A stretch of 64,000 nt of DNA from positions 46,335,574-46,399,573 of the forward strand of contig CM063114.1 of the NCBI GenBank assembly GCA_031841125.1. Reading direction: 5' to 3'. The position numbers and the translations under genes were made by a program. This document shows, piece after piece, positions 20,676 through 31,259 of the stretch (the stretch's first letter is position 1; each line of letters begins with the position of its first letter). Source of the stretch: Acanthococcus lagerstroemiae (taxonomy: Eukaryota; Arthropoda; Insecta; Hemiptera; Eriococcidae). The notes beneath the pieces were generated by a model. The model had not been told where the DNA came from and did not search any database. It saw only the letters and a list, made by a program, of their open reading frames with translations.

Positions 20676-22380
20676 AGCTCCATTTCACGAGCCCCTCCAC
20701 CCAAAGTGCATTTTAATAAAGTAAATGGGGGCAAGAATTTGTGTACAATTTGTGTAATTTGTGTACACCGGTCCTAGAATTTATGTACGTTCCTCACCCT
20801 CGCTAGGAACGATCGAAGATTGGGGGTGGAGAAATGCTACCCCCAACATCAGATAGAGGTCTGGAGATGAGGGCAGAAATTTGTGTACAATTTGCGTATT
20901 TTGTGTATCCATTTTCCTCAATTTTTGTACCTCACCTTTCACAAGATAGGTAACCTGTTAGGTGCTGCCCCTCCTCGAAGATGAGATAGAGGTTCTGCAA
21001 TGGCGGCAAAAATTAGTGACAATTTGTGTAATTTATGTATCGATCTCCCACAATTTGTGTACCCCGCCAACCGCTCTGTGGACCATATGAGTTACATGTT
21101 ACATGTTAGGTGCTGTCCCCCTCCCAAGCAGCGATAGAAGATAGAGATGTGGAAATTGGGGTTTGTGTATTTGTGTATTTTGTGTATACACCTCCCTCAA
21201 TTTGTGTACCCTTCCCTTCCCCTTTGTATATGACACAAGATACGTAAACTGTTAGGTGCTGCACCCCTCTCTCCAAGTTGAGATCGAGGTCCGGAAATGG
21301 CAAAAATTTGAGTGCAATGTGTGTAATTTGTGTATCGATCACCCCCAATTTGTGTACCTCGCCTACCCCTCTATGAACTATACAATGTGAGTTACATATT
21401 ACATGTTAGGTGTTATCCCCCCCCCCAGTTGAGATAGAGGTCTGGAAATGGGGGAAAATTTTTTTGGACAATTTGTGTAATTTGTGTATCGATCTCCCCG
21501 AATTTGTGTACCCCGCCAACCCCTCTCTGGACCATACAACATGAGTTACATGTTACATGTTAGGTGCTGCCCTCCCCCAAGTTGAGATCATCATCATCGG
21601 TCCTTATGTTTCATGTCTGAAGCCTCGGCGATCCATCAACCAATTTCCTCCATCACCAGTTTTCAGCCTGTCCGATCCTCGGCTCTCCGCAAAGCCCGTT
21701 CCAATGGCTGGTCTGAAATCTCCTTGAACTGGTCTATCCATGACTTTGGCGAGCGACCGCTTAGTCTTATACCCTCGACTTTCCCCTGAACCACCAGTTT
21801 CTCCAGGTTACCAGAGGGTCTGCGGATGATGTGGCCAAAGAATTTCAGGATTCGTTGGTCGCAGATAGTGGGCAGTCTAGTCGTGTATTCAGTTCACTGA
21901 TAATGGATATTTTTGTCCGTTTTGCTGTCCACCGGATCCTCAAAAGACGTTGGTATGCCCACATCTCAAAGGCATCGATGCTTCGCTTGTCGGCCATTTT
22001 TATTGTCCACGTTTCAGCTCCATATAACAACACCGGAAACACGAGCGTGCGTATAGAGGTCTAGAAATGGGGTGTATTTTGTGTATCCACCTCCATCAAT
22101 TTGTATACCCTTCCCTTCCACTCTGTGGACCACACCATATAGGTATCCTGTTAGGTGTTTCCCCCATCCCATGTTGAGATAGAGGTCTGGAAATGGGGGC
22201 AAAGATTAGTGTACATTTTATGTATTTCGTGTATCGATCGCCCCCCATTTGTGTACCTCGCCAACCCCTCTATGGACCATACAATATGAGTTACATGTTT
22301 GGTGCTGCCCCCTCTTCCCCAAGATGAGATAAAAGTCTGGAAATGGGGGCAAGAATTCGTGTACAATTTGTATAATTATT
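20676..22380. repeat. Left inverted arm of Foldback-like element
   Basis: Reading inward there is a terminal unit T (with gtgtacaccggtcctagaat and ctaggaacgatcgaag), then two alternating unit types. B contains gtattttgtgtatccac and aagataggtaacctgttagg; A contains gtgtatcgatctccc, tggaccatacaatatgag and ttacatgttaggtgctgccc. Order by eye: T-B-A-B-A-A, then the LINE fragment, then B-A. Every unit opens with gagatagaggtctggaaatg or a variant. Several open frames here are by-products of the repeat. Confidence 0.75.
21589..22051 (-). pseudogene. LINE fragment inside Foldback arm
   Basis: The minus strand encodes VLLYGAETWTIKMADKRSI, AFEMWAYQRLLRIRWTAKR, then in another frame FFGHIIRRPSGNLEKLVVQG, RSPKSWIDQFKEI and LRRAEDRTGWKLV, ending in a GATGATGATG tail. 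These are the post-reverse-transcriptase blocks of an RTE/CR1-like LINE. The fragment sits exactly inside one repeat unit: the unit stops at gttgagat and resumes at atagaggtct. It therefore inserted after the arm was formed. Confidence 0.83.
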
Positions 22381-22399
22381 GTAATTACTTTCCGCAGTG

Positions 22400-22784
22400 T
22401 CTGCTCCCTTCTCTCCCTAGCGTAAGCTCACAAATACTGTGGACACTGGAATTTTAAGCCAACTCCTAAAATGGGGTGATAATAAGGAATTTTTATTTTT
22501 ATTTTATTTATTTATTTATTTATTTATTTTTGTGCAATTCATTCAGATCTGTTTGTTTTAGCACCCTACCGTCTCTTAGACGCAGTAGTCTACTGAACCT
22601 GGGCAAGTACATTCTCCCCCCCCCCCGTTTCAGTTAGTAAGTCTTTGCTGAATGAGAGGCCTTCAGATTTCTGGGCAGGAATGTAGGTAATTCAGAGAAG
22701 TAAACTTTACCATGATTCAAGAGATAGTAGTCATTTTAAGTAGCTATTTTCTTCGATTATTGAGTCTGCATTTCTGAGAAGGAA
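22400..22784. other. Central spacer of Foldback-like element
   Basis: Unique sequence between the arms. It contains an ATTT microsatellite at 22490-22548 and a C run at 22616-22626. A cttagacgcagtagtctact palindrome-like stretch follows the microsatellite. No coding region; the ATTT run could be the tail of a further LINE remnant. Confidence 0.5.
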
Positions 22785-23309
22785 CACATTGTACACAAAT
22801 TGTTGCCCCATCTCCAGACCTATATCTCACCTTGGGGGGCAGAACCTAACGTGTAACATGTAACTCATATTGTATGGTCCATAGAGGGGTTGGCGGGGTA
22901 CACAAATTGGGGGAGATCGACAGATAAATTACACGAATTGTAAACTAATTTTTCCGCCGTTTCCGGACCTCTGTCTCATTTTTAAAGGGGGAGGGGGCAG
23001 CACCTAACAGGTTACCTATCTTGTGTGGTCTACAGAGGGGTATGGAAGGGTACACAAATTGGGGAAGGTGTGGATACACAAAATACACAACTTGTACGCA
23101 AATTTCTGCCTTCATTTCTAAACCTCTAGCTAAGGTTGGGGGATAGCATTTCTCCACCTCCCCCCTCGCAACTTCGATCGTTCCTAGGGAGGGCAGGGAA
23201 CGAACACAAATTCTAGGACCGGTGTACACAAATTACACTAATTGTACACAAATTTTTGCCCCCCATTTACTTTTTCAAAAGCACTTTGGGAGGCTGGTGA
23301 AATGGACCT
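22785..23309. repeat. Right inverted arm of Foldback-like element
   Basis: Read from the right end inward on the minus strand it shows the same T unit, then one B unit and one A unit: T-B-A. It is therefore much shorter than the left arm, 525 bases against about 1240 once the LINE is discounted. The shared accggtcctagaat and ctaggaacgatcgaag blocks near both extremities prove the inverted relationship. Confidence 0.78.
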
Positions 23310-23318
23310 AAATAGATA

Positions 23319-25063
23319 TTTATTTCTAGTTATTGATTTCGAGTGGCATTTTGCATCCGGTTTCATCACTTCCTGAAAATCCACATTTCTTAGTGATTAG
23401 TACAAGCGTCACTTCATACCTCTATTGGTCCCCCTAACTTTAGCAGTCCTTACACCCGAGGAAGCATTGTAGCACACTCAATGGACATGCTTCCAGATGG
23501 ACCAAAAAATTAGTATTTTCGACAATTTTAATCGAATGTCGCTTAAAATGGTCACATTTCCATTTAAAGTCGCCGAATTTTGTTTAATTTGTTGAATTGA
23601 AAAGAAAGATCCAGTCCCAGTGGTGGCAAGCTGTACTTTTCTCAGGAGGAGGGACAGACGTTTTCGGTGATATATTATTCCGAACACCGTTTGTCAAGCA
23701 AAAAGAAAATTACCGTCACTACTATTGAAAAAGGAATAAAAATAATAGTTTGTGCCCCTTTCGTTACTTTCATTCCACTGCATTCGAATTTTCTTAATTC
23801 AAGTCTTTCAAGATCATTTCCTTAAACTGCTTTTACCTATTACTGCACACATTTTTACACCTGATTTTATGGAGGAAGTCGTTTTCAGTAGCAACTGTAT
23901 CTAGAGATGACACTCCCCAGATTATTCCAAGAGGGAAGTATTTATCCCATCTAATTCGGATTGTCATCGCTGGTCCGCAATTTTGATCGGGGCTGTAGAG
24001 TCGGAGCCGAAGCAGCAAAGTGGCTTACACCTACCAAATTTCTCAAGGTCAGAGTCGAAGTCATAACCAAAGGTTAAAAAAAAAAGTGCAAAGAGTTCGA
24101 CCGCTGCTCGGAGCGACATAATAGGGACATGTCATCCAGTATCCATATTCCAAGTCAGGGCGGGCGCACTTCCAATGGCGATATCATAACTGTATTTTAG
24201 TTCAAGAGAGTTGGCCACCGGTAGCGCTGCTGTCAATTTAGGGTGCTGGTGTGTGTTTGTGTTAGTAAAGTGAGTTGGAGTCATTCGTCAGTATGTTCGT
24301 TCGTTGGAATCGGTTGTATTTGTGTATATTTATACCGCATTTCGAGGATAAAAACGTTCAAAATTTTGAAAATCAGAATTATTTTGAAGAACTGAAGAAC
24401 ACTTTCGAAGACACAGAAAGTGGGTAGTTAATTTTCAATCTGATGGTATCAGTTCAAGAGCAGTATGATAATGTTTCCTTTCGTATCTGTTGTAATGCGT
24501 GTTTACAGATGGTCGTTTAATTTTTCGAACCACTTCTTCAAAACGTCAGGTGAAAAAAATAAATAACCTTGATGAATTTAGCCCATTTTTATTTTAATGT
24601 TTTCTTTGAAACAATTATCAAAAAAATCTACATTATAAACAGTAGAAAAACGAAGAATATTTTAAAAGCAATAATACGCGTGTTCACCCAAGGTGTGGTG
24701 AAAATCATGAATAGAAGCCAAAAGCAATGCAGCATACCGTGAGCAAACTGCTGTAGAGTGGAAGCACGAAACTGTCGAACAAGCAGCGCTCGACACTACC
24801 TGTGGCCTACTCTCGAACTATTTACAACGTCGCGAAACGTAACGAAGAGTGGGCGATCTATTACGAAGTAATATATTACATTATCTCTGTTCCAAGTCGT
24901 TGTGTAGCCGAGTGGTAACATGTAAAGTGACCAGATGCTGGTAAAGTGGAGTCGCCATTTCCAACAAACAGTGTAGCCCAAAGTCGCCCAAAATTTCCCT
25001 CGTAGCTTATAAGGACGCTGTAAAGCGAGACAGAATCAAGGGATATTTGTTGACAAAATTAGT
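23319..25063. other. Mixed gene-free stretch
   Basis: 23425-23510 (taactttagcagtccttaca, ccgaggaagcatt, gcacactcaatg) is repeated at 33305-33390. 23985-24050 carries a ggggctgtagagtcggagcc end like common hAT-type MITEs and resembles 26053-26240. At 24902 tgtagccgagtggtaac contains a good A box, but the rest is too diverged for a tRNA or SINE call. No genes recognised. Confidence 0.45.
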
Positions 25064-25071
25064 TATTATAG

Positions 25072-25378
25072 CAGGGATGCGGAGAAGCCGATAGCTAAAA
25101 GCCAGAAGCCGGAAGTTTTTGCAGTTGTAGGGTAGTTTTGAGATGCCAGCAGCTTCCAATCGGCTTCTTACAATTTTATGAAAATTGTTTTTTATGTTCT
25201 TTTATCTAAAATAGAGAAAGAAACAGAGAGAAAAAAAAAGGTTCGTGGCAGTGAAATGGTGAAAATAAGTAAAAGAAGCTGGAAGCCAAAAAAAAAAATA
25301 AAAATGAAAGTTAGAAGTTCATATACTGAGGCTGGAAGCTAGAAGCGAGAAGCTAGATGAGTATATTGGAGGTCCCTG
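25072..25378. mobile_element. hAT-type MITE, AGCTTCC family, copy 2
   Basis: It starts CAGGGATGCGGAGAAGCCG. Over much of its length it resembles the inverted 30646-31070 element, sharing ctagcttctcgcttc, ccagcctcagtata and a tattttcacc block on the complementary strand. The right end (ggtccctg) also ends in CCCTG but diverges from the family consensus. The flanks, tattatag and gttattag, are only roughly alike, so the target duplication is unsure. Confidence 0.65.
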
Positions 25379-26050
25379 GTTATTAGTATCGTTGGAAAGC
25401 GCGTAAAAAGTAGAATGTTTCAAAATTGGGCCCCCGATTCAAAAATGTGTATTCACGTTGAAAAAAGCTTATCAGTAAACGCTATGTCATATACGCATAT
25501 ATAGTTTCTGCATTGCTCTTGAATTTTGAATCACGTGTTCTCAAAAAACAACATCAGTTAAATCTCAGTGCTGCCACATATCAATATTCAGCAGAAAGTG
25601 TCACCATAAAGCGTGCTCGATTTCCCGTTCTTATTTACCACAAAAATGAGTAACACTGTTAACATTTCAAAAATGAAGTCCGAGTAGAAAAAACGAACAT
25701 TCTTGGGGGAAAATATAATTTATATTGTGTATGTGTGCCAAGAAAAAAGTCGCTCAATTTACGACTAGTCGCCTGAGTAGATTTTTCGTCGCAAACGGGT
25801 CTCCCAAGTCGCCCAACTGGCGATTTATTTCCAAATCTGGTAACCCTGGCATGCCCGCTTCGCAGTCCTCTTCTGTAGTCGTCCACTCTCGGCCTCGCTC
25901 GGCATTCTTCGTATCGGTCAGTCCAAATATGATAGAACGAATGACCGCGTAAAGAGGAATACGCAACTACATCACAATGGTAACGTTTTCTGCCAAAATT
26001 TTCTCTTTCGCGTGGCGAGCCATTAGACATGCCAAAAATATGATTTGAAG
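25379..26050. other. Unassigned stretch with dispersed repeat
   Basis: 25850-25990 resembles 7480-7660. A 160-codon minus-strand frame covers 25659-26141 but runs over this repeat and has no family resemblance, so it is not called as a gene. Confidence 0.4.
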
Positions 26051-26052
26051 GA

Positions 26053-26251
26053 CAGGGATCGGAGCCAGAGCCGGAGCAACGAAGAAGCGCACAGCTACCG
26101 AATTTCCCAAAATTACAGTCGATGAGGTTCTGAGAAAACAAGATCTAAAGGACAGGAGCGTGGATTAGGAGCCAAGGCCACCAAATTTCTCAAGTTCACT
26201 GGAGTTGAAGTCGAAGTTCTGAAAAAAGCAGATGGGTCTCCACAGCCCTGA
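26053..26251. mobile_element. Candidate hAT-type MITE
   Basis: The left end reads CAGGGATCGGAGCCAGAGCC and the right end, reversed, CAGGGCTGTGGAGACCC. A CAGGGCTGTGGAGTCGGAG-type terminus is typical of many insect hAT-type MITEs. Internal ggagccg and gtcgaagt words repeat. The flanking octamers do not match, so the right boundary may be wrong. Confidence 0.45.
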
Positions 26252-26259
26252 TTCTAATC

Positions 26260-29200
26260 CAGAGCAGGCGCAGACCTGAGTTGACGTCGTCTACTGCGAT
26301 TAGCTCGTGTTCTTCCTCACCTCAACGATCTTGAAAAAGAAATTATCGTCTCGAAAGTGAAAACGCATACGGTGTCCGGTGTCCTCGTAAAATTGCTATT
26401 AATCATCGCTAACTGTTAGCTTTCGCAGACCTATACGAATTTCCCGTGAACCTTTTTTTCCCCCGCACTCAAAAGAAGGGGAAAATCGGCCAATTCGAGC
26501 TGTTTTTCATTACCAAGAAAATTACCGCTTATCTCCGCGTAAAAATGTTAATCACCGAGGCATGTCGCGTTTTTCGCGTTAAATCGTGTAATTTTTTCAA
26601 AAGGCGAATAATTTATAACGTTTTAATTTTTTTCCCCCATCTCTATCCGGCGCCCCATATAGACGAGGCTGCTGCAGCACGGGCACCACCGTTAACGTGG
26701 AACCGAAAAGCGGCCTCTACCTCGGATCGTTAGTATTGATTAATAACGGTTGTATTTCGCACATAATTTATCTTATTGTTAACTCAAAGTTAATCACAAA
26801 GACCCATTTACATCGCTTTTCGACTTAACTAATTATAACGCAGAAACAGAATCCCTTCGTCTCGCGTTCGCAGGCGAGTATCGCTTATCTCAGCGCCGAG
26901 GCAGAGCGATATTTTTTCATTAGAAAAATAATTAATAACTCTGGTTTTTCCGCGTCCAGACTAATGTACGCGACCGGTAATCTGTCACCGCGGTATGTTC
27001 CACGGAAATATTTCGCGAGCCGATATTCAATGAAAATATTCTGGTAAAACGTAAACCGGATACTTTTTTTCAAATTTTCGATTCACTGCATGATGTCAAC
27101 TACCGACTACAGTATCAATCGAGGTTGAATCATAGCACGTCTTGTAACCCCGCCAGTTCACACGAACAAAGTGTTACCACCAGATCAGAGAGATTGGTGC
27201 TGTGCGTGTTCACGCTGTGGCCAGCTTACTCAATATCGTGAAACACGTGGCTAGTACGCAAACTGCAGCTGCACACTGTTCGACACAGAGAAGGAAAATT
27301 CTAACGCAACAAACCCCGGTGACTAACCCTCTGTTCATGAGAGTCGCGCGTTAGATACCGCGACCCTCAACTTCTGTCACCGGATATGGCGCGTGAAGAA
27401 GAAGAAATTTCATCGAGCAGTACTAATCATTTGGGTTTCACTCCAGAAGATGGAATTTCATGAAGATCTAAATCTTGTAATACTACTCCGGGCATGTTTA
27501 AAACCGTTTAACATTTTTATCCGGACTTGTTCAGGAATATTCACAGGCCTAATTCAAACTTATTAGAACTTTTCCAGTCACCAATTCCGTCTTTGAGGCT
27601 CGGTAAGGTTTCATTCAGACTTGCTCAGTAATTTTTAAACTTGCTCCAGGTCTATTCAGGACAAAGGTAAATTTGTTCGAGACCATGTACTCATACAGAC
27701 ATATTGAAAACCCTTTGAAGCTCATTAAGGCTTCTCCTACCTCACTTATGGCAAAACTCCATGTGTTCGCCCATAAGATGAGGAGGAGGCGTGTGGCACA
27801 TGTTTCGCTCAATAAATCAAGCTGAAACTTTGCAATCATGTTTTATGGAATGGAGTAGGGATAAAACCCTGATATAATTCGAAAAAACTGCTCACTGAGC
27901 CAGAATAAGGTCCACCCTGTAAGGCACAGAAGTGCATTGAAGTATTTCTTTTCAGTTTTATTATTTTTTGGGGAAATACATTTGATTTTCAAATTTCAAA
28001 CTGAATATTTATGTACTTTCCAAAATACCAGTAATAATTATACTTGGCTTAATTCTTCGCAGGTTAAAGTCGAAGACCTCACCAACGCTCTGTTGAACTT
28101 TGAAGAGAGTAATTTTTCGCTTAAAAAAGAAATACTATTTTGAAAATTGATAGTAACGGGAGAAAAACAGATGTGGGCTACAAATTGATGCAGGTTGTTA
28201 CGTTACTGTACTGATTAACATTCTGAAAACCTCAACCAATCTGAGTGATGCTTCGTCCCCCAGAGCCCTGTGGAATATATAATAGCCAAAAATCGCACAT
28301 TCTCACTACACTTTGCTATTTCCCATCGAATGTACAAATAGTGTGTCTACTAATAGTTTTTTTGTTTTTTTTAAAAATAAAACTTGATGCAGAGAAGTTG
28401 CTCAAGTTGTATAAATCCAAGTTTAAGTCAGTATCCGATCCTCGTAGGATAAAGGATCTTGCAGGCTGATAAAGATGTCTAGCATGCTGATCAGTACAGA
28501 ACCTTGAACATCTGTTAAGGTAGTTCTTATTTTCACAAAGTGGGAATCCTTTTCAAGCCACCTCAATTTGATTTTTGTAGTAGAAAAGCAATTTGTCAGA
28601 ATGCTTCTGATTTTCATTATAATGTAATGGTCGCTACTATAGTGTGATGTTGAAGACATAATTTAAATAAGCTCAAATTAATGAGAATTGTAGGCAGGAA
28701 AGAAGGAAATAAATACAATAGGTACCTATTTAACTATAAAAAATTAAAATGTCTCACTTGTTGATTCAGAGCATAAAACGCTTCGGGGCCTCATCGACTT
28801 TTCGCAATGTGACTCAAAAATATGAGAGAGAAGGGTGAGAAACAATTTGAGTAGGTGTTGATTTATAAATTTTGAGGTCACAGAATTCAATTTTGGAATT
28901 ACTTTTAGAATACAAATTCTGAGGGTGCCACTGAAGGGAGCTGAGAGCTCATGATAATCAGTTTTCCGAGAATTACATGTAAAACTTCATGACCCAAACC
29001 GCTACGTTTCCGACTCCATGTTTTCGACTATGATTATTTTACCAAGTTCAGCTCCTTTTCTAGAACGAGATCTTAAATCCACTCCTAGTGTCCGAGGTAT
29101 ATTCCCTGAACATGCTTCAGCCTTCCCGTCCAATCAGGTGACCATCCGGAGATCGAGGGCTACGTCTGGTAGAACCGGAAGTCTGGAAAAACCTCACGAA

Positions 29201-29895
29201 GCCTCTACGTTCGAATAAATCGAGTCCGGAAGAACCTCGGGGATAGTCTAATGCCTGTTCACAAGTCTGAAAGACATCGAGAAAGTCTTAAACAAGTTTG
29301 AAAAAGCTCCAAAGAATCTCAAAGAGTCTTAAACTCGTCTCGGCAGTAAATTTAATTGGTTTCTACCATGAATAATTTCATATGGGTCATTCTACATGAG
29401 TTCAACCAAAAAATGACATTTTTGGCCCTTGGCCTCTTCGACCTTGACCGAGGGCCTTCTGTATATGCCAGTTGTATGATTCTCTGAAATTGTATAACAG
29501 AATATTCATTCGGTCTCAGGTTTTTGAAGTTTTTCAGAATTGGCTATCAGAATACTCAATTATTGATTGTTCCTTCTATTTGCCATGACTGAATCTATAC
29601 ATAAAAAAATATTATATCTTGTTGCGATAATTTAGATTTTAGCCATCGAAATAATGTTTCGTAGTTCCAAAATGGTTAAATTTTTTTTCTTCGAAATTTT
29701 GAAAATTTCAAGTTTTGAATTTACAGTTTTCAAAGTACGTACAACTGGACTTGACCCAATTTTTATGAGATTATAGTCCAATTCCTCCTCTAATGCAGAA
29801 GTAGTACTTCAACATGTACATTACGGTGGTGAAAAATCCGGGGGTTGAAATCGAGTACAGGTAACGAAATTTCTGTAGTGCTGATAAGATAGGTT
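26260..29895. other. Gene-free stretch, CpG-rich at left
   Basis: 26260-27090 is strongly CpG-rich (for example tcgcgtttttcgcgttaaat) and free of repeat signatures, presumed host. From 27100 to 29895 the sequence is AT-rich and holds degenerate ttcagacttgctca-type and gaaagtcttaaac-type words. Small frames at 27937-28143 and 29018-29218 lack support. No RNA gene or transposon terminus is recognised. Confidence 0.45.
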
Positions 29896-30002
29896 TCCAC
29901 CAAAGCAAGCCCGTAGCCAGCCATCCGCGGTGGGAGGTGCAGACTGTTTACCAAGGGAGCTTGAGGATACACATAGTATATTATGTGAAGATTTCTACGA
30001 GG

Positions 30003-30265
30003 CAGTGACGTAGCCAAGGGGCAAAGAGGGAGAATGCCCCCAGAGGCACCTGAAATTGAATGTAAAATATGCAAAATGAGCAATTTTGTGCCTTTGAACC
30101 ACGTTTTTTTCGAAAAATTTTCGCACGAGCAGTAATTTTACCTTTATTTTCATAAAGTAGTCCTCTAATACCGGCGATTTTCAACAATTACCCCAATTTT
30201 CGACTTTTTTCTCATGAAAATCTTTCTTTGCCCCCCCCCCCGGGAAAATCTTAGCTACGCCACTG
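30003..30265. mobile_element. hAT-type MITE
   Basis: Ends CAGTGACGTAGCCAAGG and, reversed, CAGTGGCGTAGCTAAG; CAGTGGCGTA is a common hAT terminus. Near both ends lie purine- or C-rich blocks (gaatgcccccag; a C run at 30231-30240). It is 263 bases with no coding capacity. Flanking octamers do not match. Confidence 0.6.
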
Positions 30266-30645
30266 ATTGAATTTGGTCTCAAAATTCATAATCAAAACTG
30301 ATGATTCAACTTACCGACGACCTATTGAAAAACAATTGAATATATCGCGTGAAAAAAGATTAACCCCTTTAACAACGATCAAATTTTCGAACTTTTGGAA
30401 GTAAAAAATTATATTTCTGTGGACTTATTAAGTTATCAGTTCTCAAACAGCCACTCAGTCATCTAACCATCGATATTCAATGTGAACTGGATCGCGAGCC
30501 TATTGCTGCGTGTTTGTGAATTGTAATGTGACACAAGAAAAAGGCCTGTGTGTCTGAAACTGCTGGTTTGACACTCGGGCCCTTTTATTGTGACACGTCA
30601 CATAATGTAAAGAATGACGAACACATGATTCGTCTATCTTTCAAA

Positions 30646-31070
30646 CAGGGATGCGGAAGCCGAACGATACAGCTTCCGCTTCCGGCTTCTAAGCGCCAAA
30701 TCTCATCTAGCTTCTCGCTTCCAGCCTCAGTATACAAGCTTTTAACTTCCAATCTTTTTTTAAAGTTCTGGCTTCTAGCTTCCAGTTTCTTTTACCTATT
30801 TTCACCCAACATTCTTATAATTAGGGAAGGTTCTTTTTCGAAAATGAGGGAAAATAAAGTGAAGTGAAGTGGAGCAGAAGAGGTATATTAGTTTTCTTTT
30901 TTGGGCTTTTGAATTTGAGTAAAAAAATCTTTAAAAAGAATATTGTAAAAAGTCAACTGGAAGTTAAAAAAGCTTCCAGCTTCCAGCTTCCAACTTCTAG
31001 CTTCTCAAAATTGTCTTAAAATTGCAAAAACTTCCAGCTTCTTCCAGCTACTGGCTCCTTCGCATCCCTG
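30646..31070. mobile_element. hAT-type MITE, AGCTTCC family, copy 1
   Basis: The left end is CAGGGATGCGGAAGCC. The right end reverse-complements to CAGGGATGCGAAGGAGCC. Flanks ctttcaaa (30638-30645) and ttttcaaa (31071-31078) form an 8-bp duplication with one mismatch. The interior is dominated by cttccagcttcc and agcttctagc words, a low-complexity 6-7-base motif on one strand. A diverged inverted relative lies at 25072-25378. Confidence 0.85.
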
Positions 31071-31259
31071 TTTTCAAAGCAAAATCAGTGCTGCCAAGTT
31101 TATAAACATTAAAATGTAGTAGAAATAAAAGTTTTGAACAAAACTAGCGAGACAAATATAAGGAATTTGTTATTTTTATTCACTAAATTTAGCCAGGCGA
31201 GCTCCGGCGAGCGCTAAGGTGTGCTCAGCACCCCTGGCACCCCCGTGGCTGCGGGCCTG

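Larger units (their letters stand above)
20676..23309. mobile_element. Foldback-like element, 9-bp TSD
   Basis: A 2634-base element with ends AGCTCCATTTCACGAGCCCC on the left and, as reverse complement on the right, AGGTCCATTTCACCAGCCTC. It is flanked by aaatagatg (20667-20675) and aaatagata (23310-23318), a 9-bp duplication with one mismatch. Both arms consist of diverged units of about 150 bases built on AATTTGTGTA words, and the arms are inverted with respect to each other. Long inverted arms filled with tandem subrepeats plus a 9-bp duplication describe Foldback elements, which are thought to relate to Mutator-like transposons. A LINE fragment interrupts the left arm. No transposase is encoded. 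Confidence 0.82.
29904..31259. mobile_element. Candidate older hAT shell around two MITEs
   Basis: The left end reads CAAGCCCGTAGCCAGCC. The right end reverse-complements to CAGGCCCGCAGCCACGG. Flanking octamers caccaaag and aaccaatg agree at six of eight positions. The interval contains two other elements (30003-30265 and 30646-31070). The reading is plausible but each piece of evidence is imperfect. Confidence 0.4.

Noticed and set aside
20690..23290. Several 60-95 codon frames with repeated YTNLCPHFQT-like residues
   Set aside because: Products of translating the Foldback subrepeats; not conserved as protein between unit types.
24902..24960. A-box match tagccgagtgg suggesting another tRNA or SINE head
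   Set aside because: No B box or matching body could be found; one box alone is weak evidence.
25659..26141. 160-codon minus-strand open frame
   Set aside because: Covers a dispersed repeat also seen at 7480-7660 and the edge of a MITE; composition and residues fit no family.
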